A stretch of DNA of 64,000 bases from Adlercreutzia equolifaciens DSM 19450 (GCF_000478885.1 NC_022567.1:186001-250000), one strand, 5' to 3'. Shown: positions 16,951 to 26,470, numbered from the stretch's first letter. Notes: a model not told the origin generated them from the letters alone. Numbers and translations: made by a program.

Positions 16951-17975
16951 TGGCAGACGAGAAGGTAATGCTGGGGCATGGTTCCGGCGGTTCCATGATG
17001 AAGCGCATCATCGACGAGGTGTTCTTCGAGGCCTACGGCACCGATGAGCTTCTGCGCGGCGATGACGCGGCGGTGCTGCCGGCCCTCGCGCCCGGCGAGC
17101 GACTGGCTTATTCCACGGACAGCTTCGTGGTGACACCGCATTTCTTCCCCGGCGGCGACATCGGCCGTTTGGCCGTGTGCGGCACCGTGAACGATGTGGC
17201 CACCTCCGGCGCCCGTCCTCTCTACCTTTCGTGCGCCTTCATTTTGGAAGAGGGCTTTCCCATGGATGACCTGCGCCGCATCTGCGCTTTCATGGCCGAG
17301 GCGGCGCGCGAGGCCGGCGTGCGGTTCGTCACCGGCGACACCAAGGTGGTGAACCGGGGCCATGGCGACGGCATCTACATCAACACGAGTGGCGTGGGCG
17401 CCCTCGCCGAGGGCGTGAATCTGGGCGGTGCGCAAATCCGCCCCGGCGATGCGGTGCTGGTGAGCGGCACCTTGGGCGACCACGGCATCACCATCATGAG
17501 TTGCCGCGAGGGGCTGAACTTCTCGGCGAATATCGAAAGCGACGCGGCGCCGTTGAACCACCTCATCGCCGATGTGCTGGCCGCGGCGCCGAACACCCGT
17601 TGCTTCCGCGATCCCACGCGCGGCGGCATTGCTTCGACGCTGAACGAGCTGGCCGAGCAGTCTGGCACCGACATCACGGTGGACGAGGACGCCATTCCCG
17701 TGAAGGACGCCGTGCTGGGCGCTTGCGAGATGCTCGGCTACGATGTAATGCAGGTGGCCAACGAGGGCAAGATGGTCTGCGTGGTGGCCGCTGACGAGGC
17801 CGAGGCGGCGCTGGCCGCCATGCGGAAGAGCCCCTATGGCGCCGATGCCGCCATTATCGGGCGCGTGACCGAGGCCGACCCGGCCCGCGGCCCCAAGGTG
17901 TTCCTGCGCACCGCTTTCGGTAGCACCCGCATCTTGGACATGCTCGTCGGCGAACAGCTCCCCCGCATCTGCTAG
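16950..17975 (+). CDS. hypE: Hydrogenase expression/formation protein HypE
   Basis: HypE (341 aa) dehydrates the thiocarbamate on its C-terminal cysteine to thiocyanate, giving the CN ligands of the [NiFe]-hydrogenase iron. The sequence ends in LPRIC, the invariant carbamoylated tail cysteine. The AIR-synthase-like ATP-binding fold is visible: GHGSGGSMM near the N-terminus, RGDDAAVL, the glycine-rich FPGGDIGRLAVCGTVND and FVTGDTKVV. It overlaps nikR by one base. Its partners HypF, HypC and HypD are encoded about 24 kb away in the window, so the maturation set is split. Confidence 0.95.
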   Translation: MADEKVMLGHGSGGSMMKRIIDEVFFEAYGTDELLRGDDAAVLPALAPGERLAYSTDSFVVTPHFFPGGDIGRLAVCGTVNDVATSGARPLYLSCAFILEEGFPMDDLRRICAFMAEAAREAGVRFVTGDTKVVNRGHGDGIYINTSGVGALAEGVNLGGAQIRPGDAVLVSGTLGDHGITIMSCREGLNFSANIESDAAPLNHLIADVLAAAPNTRCFRDPTRGGIASTLNELAEQSGTDITVDEDAIPVKDAVLGACEMLGYDVMQVANEGKMVCVVAADEAEAALAAMRKSPYGADAAIIGRVTEADPARGPKVFLRTAFGSTRILDMLVGEQLPRIC

Positions 17976-18023
17976 TTCGTTACGCACTCCTTAGCCGCCC
18001 CCTGAAAAGTTTTCTATTTCTAC

Positions 18024-18051
18024 TTGCGCTTCGGCTCTTTCATGGTATCTT
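18024..18051 (+). promoter_or_regulatory. Candidate sigma-A-type promoter for the ferredoxin gene
   Basis: A -35-like TTGCGC (18024-18029) and a -10-like TATCTT (18046-18051) are separated by 16 bp, about 75 bp before the ferredoxin start. Confidence 0.45.
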
Positions 18052-18128
18052 GCGCAGTGAAGTAACGGGGGGCGGAAAGCCCCTGCTTCATAGACGAGGA
18101 TTATCACCCGAGAACGAAGGAGCTTCCC

Positions 18129-18317
18129 ATGTCTCATCCCGTAATTGAAGCTGACGAGTGCATCGGCTGCGGCATCTGCGTTGACGCGTGCCCCCAGGAA
18201 GTGCTCGAGGTCGTCAATGGCGTTGCCGACGCCGTGAACGAGGAAGCCTGCATCGCTTGTGGCGACTGCGTCGAGGAGTGCCCCATGGGCGCTATCCCGG
18301 AGATCGTCGAGGACTAG
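18129..18317 (+). CDS. 2[4Fe-4S] bacterial-type ferredoxin
   Basis: A 62-aa low-potential electron carrier with two CX2CX2CX3CP motifs, at C11, C14, C17, C21 and C41, C44, C47, C51, as in clostridial-type ferredoxins. It is strongly acidic outside the clusters. GAAGGAG lies 7 nt before the ATG. It is monocistronic, with its own promoter and a terminator at 18384, and probably serves hydrogenase, pyruvate:ferredoxin oxidoreductase or similar anaerobic partners; none of these is in the window. Confidence 0.95.
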   Translation: MSHPVIEADECIGCGICVDACPQEVLEVVNGVADAVNEEACIACGDCVEECPMGAIPEIVED

Positions 18318-18383
18318 CTCTCAATTTTCGGTAAGTGCGATTGAGCGCGGAGTCTTCCAGAGTCTCTTTTATCGAAGTCCATT

Positions 18384-18413
18384 GAAAGCCCGTTGCTGCT
18401 GCAGCGGGCTTTC
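18384..18413 (+). terminator. Terminator after the ferredoxin gene
   Basis: GAAAGCCCGTTGC pairs with GCAGCGGGCTTTC (one G-T pair) across a 4-nt loop, followed by TTG. Confidence 0.7.
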
Positions 18414-18531
18414 TTGCGAATTGAGTAAATGAACACGCAAAATGAGGTAGCCTGTCGTACCTTAAAGGGGTAAAATTGGCAAAATGAAAATGAGTTACCC
18501 CGCGAGAAGCAACATTCAGGAGTCACGTCGT

Positions 18532-19029
18532 ATGCGAAAGAGCAACTGGATCATAGCCGCTGTGCTTCTGCTGGCTTCCGTTGCCTTCCTCTGGATTTGG
18601 CATGCGCTGCAGTTCGATCTCGTGGACAACCCCCTCGATATTGTGGTGACGGTTGTCTGGTGGGTCGTTATTGCCGCTGCCTGCGTTGCCATTCACTGGG
18701 CCGAAAAGAAGCGTCAGGAACGGATCCGCACAATCTTCGTTGCGCCGGGGCTGCTCTACAACAGCGAGATGGGAGTGGTGCGTCTGAGCCCCGATGATGA
18801 GGTGGTCGACGCGTTGCAGGCGATTCTCTCGAACCTTACCTATGGGTTCGAATTAGCCGAGCTGCCTGCCAACTCACGAGTGCGCTTCCAGCGCATCGTG
18901 CATTCCTCGAAGTTCGCCGATGCGGGCACAACGTGGGAAGGCGATGTGGTAGAGGTTGCGCGCCCCGATCGCCCCAAGGCGTTCCGTAACAGGGATGAGC
19001 TCATGGCGCTCGTTGGCGGTGCGCTTTAG
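18532..19029 (+). CDS. Hypothetical membrane protein with two transmembrane helices
   Basis: A 165-aa protein I do not recognise. Two hydrophobic helices (about residues 5-23 and 34-54) sit at the N-terminus, followed by a basic stretch and a soluble cytoplasmic-looking domain of about 100 residues. CAGGAG at 18517-18522 is 9 nt before this ATG; an in-frame ATG at 18484 lacks such a site. A -10-like TAAAAT lies at 18471-18476. It is flanked by terminators on both sides, so probably a single-gene unit. Confidence 0.75.
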   Translation: MRKSNWIIAAVLLLASVAFLWIWHALQFDLVDNPLDIVVTVVWWVVIAAACVAIHWAEKKRQERIRTIFVAPGLLYNSEMGVVRLSPDDEVVDALQAILSNLTYGFELAELPANSRVRFQRIVHSSKFADAGTTWEGDVVEVARPDRPKAFRNRDELMALVGGAL

Positions 19030-19057
19030 CTCTCTTCTTGAAATCTAAGGCAATTAT

Positions 19058-19079
19058 GGCGGCAGAGGCCGCCTTTTTC
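19058..19079 (+). terminator. Rho-independent terminator
   Basis: GGCGGC pairs with GCCGCC across AGAG, followed by TTTTTCTT. It closes the two-TM protein gene. Confidence 0.85.
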
Positions 19080-19282
19080 TTGCCTGTCATTGCCAACTCA
19101 AAACAAGAGAGCGACAGAATGTCAACAAATAGACTATCGTTACCATATCAATACCCAAGCAAATCGCGTCAACTTACAGCACTCTTAATTAATGCTACGT
19201 AGAATTCTCATCGATATTGAACGCCTCTATGCGAAAGAGGGCGGTTCCGAGATTCTGCTCGGAACAGACGAGAAGAGGAAGG

Positions 19283-19299
19283 CGGCAGCAAAAGGCTGC
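19283..19299 (+). other. Small leader hairpin before the second surface-protein gene
   Basis: GGCAGC pairs with GCTGCC across AAAAG, about 25 nt before the chosen start. It has no T-run, so it may shape the 5' untranslated region. An in-frame reading starts at 19192, but its product has a charged N-terminus ahead of the signal peptide and is less likely. Confidence 0.3.
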
Positions 19300-19323
19300 C
19301 AGGTTAAGGAGAAGTTGGTGGAA

Positions 19324-22300
19324 ATGAACACGATACAGCGACTCACCGACGCGCGGAATTGCATTGAAGGCAAGGTCGTAGCCGTCGTCCTTTCCGTGCT
19401 CATGGCGCTTTCGTTTCTAAATGTCTCGGTGTTCGCCGACGTGGCCTTGGCCGATGACGCCTTCGATGGCGAAGTGGGCGAGAAGACGGTGGCGTCCTCG
19501 GTTGAAGCTGACGATCCTGAAACGCCTGCTGCCAGTAATGAAGATACAACAGGCGGCATCGAAAACGATAGGTCTGCCGTCACGCTGCCGTCGGTCGACG
19601 TTCCGCAGTTTGATGCGGGGACAACGCTGACGGCTGAGGCCGATGGCGTATCGGTCAATCTTGAGGCGAGCGGCACGCTTCCTGAAGGCGCGCGGCTTTT
19701 CGTTGAGGCTGCTGAGACCGACCAAGCGAAAGCCGCTGCGAGCAAGGGCCTTGCCGACGATGAGGAGCTCTTCCGCATCTATCAAATCTCCCTTGTCGAT
19801 GAGACGAATACCGAGCTGAACCTCTCGGACATGAGCTACCGCGTCACGATGAACTGGGAGAGCATGATCGCAAGCTCGATGCGCGCCTATCGCATCAACA
19901 GCGCCGACGATGCCTCGCTTGTTGCGGTGGAGAAGCCTCTCACGTTTGAGGGCGAGATCAATCCGAACGTGTTAACCTTCACTACCGATATCCTGAACGC
20001 TCCGTTCGCCTTTGCCCTTCCTAAGAGCGCAGAGAACGAGGGCGAGGACGAGGTGACTCCGTCCGATGCTGCCGGTTCCGCCTCGGCTTCTTCTGAAGAT
20101 AACGGGGCTGGCGACGACGCGTCCGAGAAGAGCGGGGATGCCGACAACAACGGCAGCAACGAGAACGACCCAGCGAACACTGTAGATATCACCGACGAGG
20201 AGGCCTCCGGGCAAGCCGGGGAGTCCGCGTCGACTTCCCCGGACGAGACGCCTGAAGACGAGGCTGCCGTCTCGCGCGAGATCACCCTTTACGCGGGGGA
20301 GACGCGCAACTTGAGCTGCTTTGTCACGGCAGGTGGTTCGTGGTCCTCCGAAAACACGACCGTAGCTACCGTTTCTGTAGACGGTAGCGTAAGGGCCCTT
20401 GTTGCCGGTTCGACGATCGTGCGCTGTGACGACGTTACGTTTGCGGTAACGGTAAAGGAGGCACCTGCATCGGATGATGCCGAAGGTCCGCAGTTGGCTT
20501 ACTTCTACTTCCTTCCTCCGTCCGAGGACGTTTCCGGTAATGGCGGCGCCATTTCTGTGGCCGAGAATATGTCCAACGCCCAGTTTCTCGGCTCGGGCTT
20601 GGTGCAGATGCCCTCCGGCTACCAAAGCGGCACCACGCTCGTCAATGGCTCGGTGATTCCCGAAAGCACGGATGCCGACGGCAATCCCATCGCAAATAAA
20701 GTGGTGAATTTGGACGACCTCGTCATCTCGAAGCCCTCGGAAGAGGAGGTCAGTCTCGGGTTGCGCGCCTACTACAACGGCAGCATTGGCGAGGGTCGTC
20801 CGAAGGTCAAGTTCGAGGACATCACGGGCTACTCCTATGATGTCGTGCGCATTGACGGTAAAGTAGCCTGCACCGATTACAATGGCAGCCAGCTTGCGGC
20901 ATCCGCAATGCGCGTCTATGTGCAGATGCGCATTCAAACGGCTGATCAGTTCACGGTCACGTACAAAGTGGCGGCGCCTACGGGCTTGCTGACCCATTCG
21001 GTGCTGCACGGCAATGGCGATTCGGCCATCGATCTTCTCAGCTACGATTCCGAAAAGGGGTCCAGCTCCGTTACGGTGGACGGCGTCTCCTATCCGGGTG
21101 TTCAGCGTTCGAGCGAGAACGGCGTCGACTACTACTTCGACGGCTGGTATCTCGACGGGCGCTATAGCCAGCGCGCCGGTGCCGTATACAGCGAGAAGGC
21201 TTCGGCGACGTTCTACGCGCGCTACTTGTCCCAGACCGCCCGGACAGCCACGTTTGCTTCTCGAGGAGGCACGTTCGCCGATGGCTCGAACGAGAAGACG
21301 ATGAAGGCCGATGAGGGCGGCACCTATTGGCTCCCTGAGGCTCCCGAGCGCTTTGGCTACACGTTCGATAAATGGGTGAACAGCGCGACGGACAGTCGGT
21401 TTGCCGCTGGCACGGGTCTGGTGATGGGTGATACGAACGTTCTCTACACGGCGTCGTGGACGCCCGCTTCCGCATCGATCGTACTTGACGCTTGCGACGG
21501 TGTTTTTGATGGCGACGAAAAGCAAATCACCATCGAAGGCGTGACCGCCGGTGACGTAAATTCGACGCAGGCCGCCACTCCGGTGCGTGCCGGCTATAAA
21601 TTCGTAAGTTGGAACACGAAAGCCGATGGCTCGGGTACGAGCTATGAGGCGTTGCCCGCGATATTTGTTGGCGGCACCATGACGCTTTACGCCCAGTACG
21701 AGGAAGATCCGAGCCAGTACTATACGGTAACCTATCGTTCAACTATTGGCGGCCGAGTAAGCTTGAATGGCGGTGTGGCGCCCGCGAGCTTAGAGGTATC
21801 TGAGGATCGCCTCTATTGCGAGAACAATGAGGGGATCAAAGGTGCTACGGCCACGCCAGTCTTCAGCTCATACTATACATTCAAAGGATGGCGCAAAGTA
21901 GATGCCAATGCCGTCGGAGACGGAACGTGGATTGGGAGGAATGATGACTCGACCATACTGACCGCAGAGGCTGTGAAAGACAATCTCAACAAAGATGCGA
22001 ACGGCCACTATGTCGACACGGTGTTCGAGGCTCATTTCGAGTACACGGGAGGCAATAATACCAGCCCCATCAAGTTTTCCCTTAAGTACTACTACATGAA
22101 CGACGACGGCACGTATCCGGCCGACGATGCTCCGACGCTCACGAGGCAATGCGAAGTGCAGGGTTTTCCCGACGCGCGTATCGATGTGCGCAACAGCGAA
22201 TACTATGCCATCGACCTCGCGGACTCGAACTACCAAAGTCAAGTAAGCTCCGCTTTCGATTTGACGAATTACGACAAGGATGATTACGCCATCGATCAGC

Positions 22301-24525
22301 AGGCGGAAGGCAGCCTTCTGGGATTCAGGTACGATCCGGAAGCATCCAAGCCCGAGCTGAAGGTGTACATGCAGAAGTATCTGAAGGTGCGCTATGAGGC
22401 CGGAATAGGCGGATACTTCGACGGCACTGACCAGCGTGAGGTAGTTGAGCACCGTTGCCTAAAGGGTGACCCGATGCCGCAATCGCCGGCGGTTGCGGAA
22501 CACGATGGCTATAAGTTCACGGGGTGGATGTGCAACGGCGTTGATGCGAGCGCTCAGCTAAATCAGCCCGTTGAGAAGGCCGCGACCTTTGTGGCGAACT
22601 ACAAGGCCCTCTCGGCCGCGATCGTATTCGATGCGCAGGGCGGCTCGACGGTAGCGTCTCTGGAGGGTGTTACCAACCAGGAAATAACAGCCTCCCTGCC
22701 CACCCCGACGCGAGAGGGCTACACGTTTGACGGCTGGTATAACGGCGACGAGAAGGTGGAGTGCCTCCCGGAGGTGTTCCCGGCGGGGACGACGACGTAC
22801 CGCGCCAAGTGGACGGCCGACGACGCCTCTATCGTGTTTGACAAGAATGCCTCTGACGCGACGGGCTCCCAAACAGGCGTGCAGGGAGAGACCGACGGCG
22901 CCGTTCCCACCGTCGCCTTCCCCGAGGGATCGAACTTCCAGCGCGAGGGCTATCTCTTTGCTGGGTGGAACACGCAAGCTGATGGCAAAGGCGAGAAAGT
23001 AACGGCGTTTCCTGACACGTTTGCGCCTGGCAAGACAACGTACTATGCCATGTGGAAGCTGGATACCAGCGCTCTTGCGGCGGACGATTTCTCTGCGTCA
23101 TACACCTATAATGGACGGCCCCGCGGCATTGCTCGCCCTAACAATCTGCGTCTTCTCCAGGGTGAGGAAATTGAGGTTCAAACGCTTGAGGGCAAAGCGA
23201 TGGCCGACCCCTACGGATTTGCGGAAGACGTCACGGACAGCATGACCGACCTCGTTGTCGTGATCAAAGACGCCCAGGGCACAGAGCTCAAGCGTATTGA
23301 AGGCGTTTCGGTAAAGGTGACCCCCGCTACGCTTACGGTTGTTACAAGCTCGGCGACGCGCCCCCTTGTGGGAGGTGCGGCCACAAGCAGCGCCATGACG
23401 GTGACGGGTTTGGTCAACGGCGAGACGATTGGCTACCGCACGACTGGTCAAGCAACCGAGGTCGGGCAAGAGGTGACGAACACCTATGAGCTCGTTTGGG
23501 CGGCGCCGGACAACAGCTACACGGCGCAGCAGGGCAACTACACGGTTGTGGAAGAGCTGGGCACCATCCGCGCTGTCATGGCCGCCTGCCCCGTGACGGT
23601 TGAGGGCTATGTCGGCGAATACGATGGCCTTGAGCACGCCATCGCCTACGAGCTGGGGGATGCGAATGCGTCCATCACGTTCGACGGGCCTACTGCCTAC
23701 ACGGATGCAGGCGACTACCAAATTGCCTACACGGTAACGTGCCCCGACCACGGTACCCAGACGGGATCGGTCGAGGTGCGAATCCTGCCTCGGTCGATAA
23801 CCATTCTCGTTGAAGATGCCTACAAGGTCTTCTCCACGCAGGATCCTCAGTTCACGGGATCGATCGTTGAGGGCAGCTTGGTGCGCGATACCGACCTCGG
23901 TGCGATTTCCTTCGTGCGCACCAACGACGCCGAAGCGGTGGGAATCTATCCCGATGTTCTGACGGCTACGTATCTGCGCAACCGCAATTACCAGGTCAGC
24001 ATCGTAAAGGGTACGTTCGCCATTGGGGCTGGCGCCGCGTCGGTTGTGCCCGATGACAATCCCGTGATTCCCGACCTGCTCAATCCGGCTGCTCCGCATT
24101 CCAGCCTTGGTGCGGGAACGCCCGAGGGCGAGGCGGCGGTCCAACTGGCCTCTGCCGTGGTGAACGCGGTTGCTGGCCCGCAGCAAGCCGAAGCGGTGGC
24201 CGAGCAGGCAGCTTCGATCATACTGGAAGAAGAAGCCTCCGGCACCGTCCCCGTTGCCTTCGATGATGAGGAGCCTGTCGTGACACGCATTGGCGGCGAA
24301 GAGGTCATCGAAGACGACGCTACGGCATTGGGCGCTTTCGACGAACCTCGTTGCTGGGCGCACTGGGTGATGCTTCTCGGCATGCTGCTCACGGTGGGCT
24401 ACGCCGCGGTGGTTGTGGCGCGTCGCCTCGGCTACGCCCGTGAAATCGACGATTTCGACAGCTCTCTTACGAGCACTGTTCCAGTAGAAGAACCTCGCGC
24501 AGTCCGGGCTGCCCATAAGGCCTAA
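19324..24525 (+). CDS. Large secreted surface protein with BIG2, InlB-B and MBG-like repeats and a C-terminal membrane anchor
   Basis: A 1,733-aa exported protein. The signal peptide has a basic region (IEGK), a hydrophobic core (VVAVVLSVLMALSFLNVSVF) and a plausible cut after DVALA. An acidic Ser/Glu/Asp-rich stretch (about nt 20030-20270) leads to a BIG2-like Ig domain (LYAGETRNLSC, nt 20280-20450). Several InlB B repeats follow (nt about 20940-23060; for example FVSWNTKADGSGT and FAGWNTQADGKG), then MBG-type repeats (nt 23080-24030). The C-terminus has one hydrophobic helix (WVMLLGMLLTVGYAAVVV) and a basic RR, but no LPXTG motif, so anchoring is by membrane insertion or an unusual sorting signal. 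The start at 19324 is chosen for the signal peptide; the AAGGAG is 12 nt away, longer than usual. Likely role: host or matrix adhesion (inference). Confidence 0.85.
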   Translation: MNTIQRLTDARNCIEGKVVAVVLSVLMALSFLNVSVFADVALADDAFDGEVGEKTVASSVEADDPETPAASNEDTTGGIENDRSAVTLPSVDVPQFDAGTTLTAEADGVSVNLEASGTLPEGARLFVEAAETDQAKAAASKGLADDEELFRIYQISLVDETNTELNLSDMSYRVTMNWESMIASSMRAYRINSADDASLVAVEKPLTFEGEINPNVLTFTTDILNAPFAFALPKSAENEGEDEVTPSDAAGSASASSEDNGAGDDASEKSGDADNNGSNENDPANTVDITDEEASGQAGESASTSPDETPEDEAAVSREITLYAGETRNLSCFVTAGGSWSSENTTVATVSVDGSVRALVAGSTIVRCDDVTFAVTVKEAPASDDAEGPQLAYFYFLPPSEDVSGNGGAISVAENMSNAQFLGSGLVQMPSGYQSGTTLVNGSVIPESTDADGNPIANKVVNLDDLVISKPSEEEVSLGLRAYYNGSIGEGRPKVKFEDITGYSYDVVRIDGKVACTDYNGSQLAASAMRVYVQMRIQTADQFTVTYKVAAPTGLLTHSVLHGNGDSAIDLLSYDSEKGSSSVTVDGVSYPGVQRSSENGVDYYFDGWYLDGRYSQRAGAVYSEKASATFYARYLSQTARTATFASRGGTFADGSNEKTMKADEGGTYWLPEAPERFGYTFDKWVNSATDSRFAAGTGLVMGDTNVLYTASWTPASASIVLDACDGVFDGDEKQITIEGVTAGDVNSTQAATPVRAGYKFVSWNTKADGSGTSYEALPAIFVGGTMTLYAQYEEDPSQYYTVTYRSTIGGRVSLNGGVAPASLEVSEDRLYCENNEGIKGATATPVFSSYYTFKGWRKVDANAVGDGTWIGRNDDSTILTAEAVKDNLNKDANGHYVDTVFEAHFEYTGGNNTSPIKFSLKYYYMNDDGTYPADDAPTLTRQCEVQGFPDARIDVRNSEYYAIDLADSNYQSQVSSAFDLTNYDKDDYAIDQQAEGSLLGFRYDPEASKPELKVYMQKYLKVRYEAGIGGYFDGTDQREVVEHRCLKGDPMPQSPAVAEHDGYKFTGWMCNGVDASAQLNQPVEKAATFVANYKALSAAIVFDAQGGSTVASLEGVTNQEITASLPTPTREGYTFDGWYNGDEKVECLPEVFPAGTTTYRAKWTADDASIVFDKNASDATGSQTGVQGETDGAVPTVAFPEGSNFQREGYLFAGWNTQADGKGEKVTAFPDTFAPGKTTYYAMWKLDTSALAADDFSASYTYNGRPRGIARPNNLRLLQGEEIEVQTLEGKAMADPYGFAEDVTDSMTDLVVVIKDAQGTELKRIEGVSVKVTPATLTVVTSSATRPLVGGAATSSAMTVTGLVNGETIGYRTTGQATEVGQEVTNTYELVWAAPDNSYTAQQGNYTVVEELGTIRAVMAACPVTVEGYVGEYDGLEHAIAYELGDANASITFDGPTAYTDAGDYQIAYTVTCPDHGTQTGSVEVRILPRSITILVEDAYKVFSTQDPQFTGSIVEGSLVRDTDLGAISFVRTNDAEAVGIYPDVLTATYLRNRNYQVSIVKGTFAIGAGAASVVPDDNPVIPDLLNPAAPHSSLGAGTPEGEAAVQLASAVVNAVAGPQQAEAVAEQAASIILEEEASGTVPVAFDDEEPVVTRIGGEEVIEDDATALGAFDEPRCWAHWVMLLGMLLTVGYAAVVVARRLGYAREIDDFDSSLTSTVPVEEPRAVRAAHKA

Positions 24526-24552
24526 GGGCGCCAGCGACCGCAGGGGTCGACG

Positions 24553-24578
24553 AGTCGCGCGGATCAGGACGCGCGACT
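24553..24578 (+). terminator. First of two tandem hairpins with the same loop
   Basis: AGTCGCGC pairs perfectly with GCGCGACT across the 10-nt loop GGATCAGGAC. The hairpin at 24597-24626 has a different stem but the identical loop. No T-run follows this one. Confidence 0.55.
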
Positions 24579-24596
24579 GGCGGCCAACTCCATGGA

Positions 24597-24632
24597 CTGC
24601 CCGCACGGATCAGGACGTGCGGGCAGTCCTGT
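24597..24632 (+). terminator. Strong terminator after the second surface-protein gene
   Basis: CTGCCCGCAC pairs perfectly with GTGCGGGCAG (10 bp) across the loop GGATCAGGAC, followed by TCCTGTTTT. The loop is identical to that of the preceding hairpin. Confidence 0.85.
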
Positions 24633-24674
24633 TTTCAGGCTCGAAGGTGCGTGATGCATTGCTTGGTGATGTCG

Positions 24675-26124
24675 TTATTTGACCTGCCAGAACCCCGATT
24701 TGTCCGACCCCACGCGATCGATAAGACCAAGTTCGCGCAACCTTCGGAAGCTGCGGCGGACGGTGCTCTCGCTGATGTTGAGATTTTTGGCGATACGTGA
24801 GGCGGTAAGGCGCCCGTCGATGTCGATCATGGCGAGCACTTTTTCATCGTTGAGCGTCAGTCCTATGTTTTGCTGGCCCGCGCGATCTCGTGCCGTTGAC
24901 TGAATGGCGGGGAGATCGGTTCGTGCGAGAGGTGCGGAGGAAAGGGGGTCGTCGTGGGAGATGGTCGCGGCAAGCAAGCTATCGGGATCCATGGGGAAGC
25001 AGACCATGGTCTCGTCATCGCGCAATTCGAAGATAGGCTCGGGCGTTCCCTCTTCCATGCAGCGCATGCGCATGGCCGAGATGCCGTTTCCCCAGCCGTC
25101 GATGATGCCAAGCGATCTGAGCGCCGCTGCCAGAGCGGGGTTGTTCGGACGCGAGGTATGGCGCGAAAGCAGAGCGGCGACCGTCCATGTCCTGGGGGGG
25201 ACGTCCTACGTTGTCGATGCACAGCCTATCGGTGAAAACGCTCACTTGAACAGGGGTGCCGCTGTCGTAGTTCTTATGCGTTAACGCATTGAGAACGGCC
25301 TCGTGAACCGCATCTTTCGGAGGACGCCCCTGGCCGCCGGAAATGCCCAGCCGGAACGATTTCTTGGGACGGGGCGTATCTTCGGGGAGGTATTTGTCAT
25401 ACAAAAGCTCGACGGTTGAGTGCACTTGCTCAATGAGGGAACCGAAGATCTCATCCTCGTAGATGGGCGTGCCGCATTGGCTTCCGAAAAACCCGATGCG
25501 CACGGTAGCGCCGGGGATGTACTGGTGCGGCCGATTATGCAAAAGCAGGATGCCGGCATTGGTGGGGGTGCCGACGCCGGTCATGAGGCCTGCGTGACGC
25601 AGCGTCTGCTCGATGGCCGAGGCCTCGTCGAGGTCGACGGTGAGATCGGTGTCGCGGGCCGCTCCGGTGAAACGCGTGACGAGACCGATGTTCAAGTCGT
25701 CCAGACTGGCCTGCACCACAGGGCGCTGCTCCCACTTGACGTCGACCTCCATGTCGCGCTGCATGAGCCGATCGAGCGCCTCGTCGTCGAGAACGTGGTT
25801 CTTGCCGTCCTTGTAGAAAAAGAAGATGCCGCGGAAGCTGATGGGGTCGCTGACCGGCGGAATGACCACCTCCAGGCAGAAGCGACCGCTGTCGAGCACC
25901 AATTCCACCGCGCAGGTGAGGTTGAGCGATTGCGCGATAAGCCCGGGAATGGTTTTCATGAGGCGGCTCGTGCGTCGCTTCACGGCGCCGCGGCTGTCTA
26001 CGTCGGCGTCCAGGATGAGGCGACCTCCACCGGCGTTGGCGATGCCGCAGACCAGCTCGAGGCATTCCGTGTCACGCCAAGTGGCCCGGCGCGCGATAGG
26101 AAGTGAAGATTCGGATGGGAGCAT
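24675..26124 (-). pseudogene. Schlafen/AlbA_2-domain transcriptional regulator, frameshifted in a G7 tract
   Basis: The first frame (26124 to about 25194) encodes an AlbA_2-type N-terminus (LELVCGIANAGGGRL) and an ATPase-C-like region (AVLNALTHKNYDSGTPVQV, DNVGRPP). After DNVGRPP the natural continuation, AALLSRHTSRPNNPALAAAL then SLGIIDGWGNGIS, lies in a second frame that runs to 24675 and ends in a winged-helix DNA-binding domain (SRIAKNLNISESTVRRSFRR). The change of frame falls in seven consecutive G (25194-25200, + strand). Removing one base restores 482 codons. This may be a true mutation, phase variation or a sequencing/assembly error. The start ATG at 26124 follows GAGAGG. Intact homologues are probable regulators; the exact role is unknown. 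Confidence 0.85.
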
Positions 26125-26161
26125 AGTGGCCTCTCTTACCCTGGCAGTACCGTCGCATTAC

Positions 26162-26183
26162 ATTATATATAAAGAGCAGCTCT
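26162..26183 (-). promoter_or_regulatory. Candidate promoter and small palindrome upstream of the broken Schlafen gene
   Basis: On the minus strand a TATAAT -10 (26167-26162) lies about 40 bp before the start. The palindrome AGAGCAGCTCT (26173-26183) overlaps the spacer and could be an operator. The -35 is weak. The rest of 26184-26400 is AT-rich with no gene that I can support. Confidence 0.4.
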
Positions 26184-26441
26184 CTGTTCGACGGGGAAAA
26201 GAAGGGAATGCCCGGCTCATTTTGCGATGAGCGATCGCCTCATAGACATAAATCGTTCATATATCGCTTCACGAGAGGCGCTTAGGAAAGTGAAGAGGCA
26301 CGCGCTCAATTTCTTTGAATTCCCCCTGATAACAGCATTGTTTTAGTTTGGCAACAGAAGCTCCGTGTCGTGTCTGCACCATATTTTGGCGCGTATTGTG
26401 CTGGGAAGTGAGCTTGTCTCACTGAATGTTGTTGAGAAAAC

Positions 26442-26470
26442 TTGACAGCACCAGACTAAGGTTTTATAGT
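26442..26470 (+). promoter_or_regulatory. dnaK operon promoter
   Basis: A perfect -35 TTGACA (26442-26447) and a -10 TATAGT (26465-26470) are 17 bp apart, 55 bp before dnaK. GTTGAG (26431-26436) and CTCAAC (26475-26480) flank it as inverted half-sites resembling half of an HspR HAIR box. AGTGAG-N5-CTCACT lies just upstream at 26407-26423. Confidence 0.8.
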
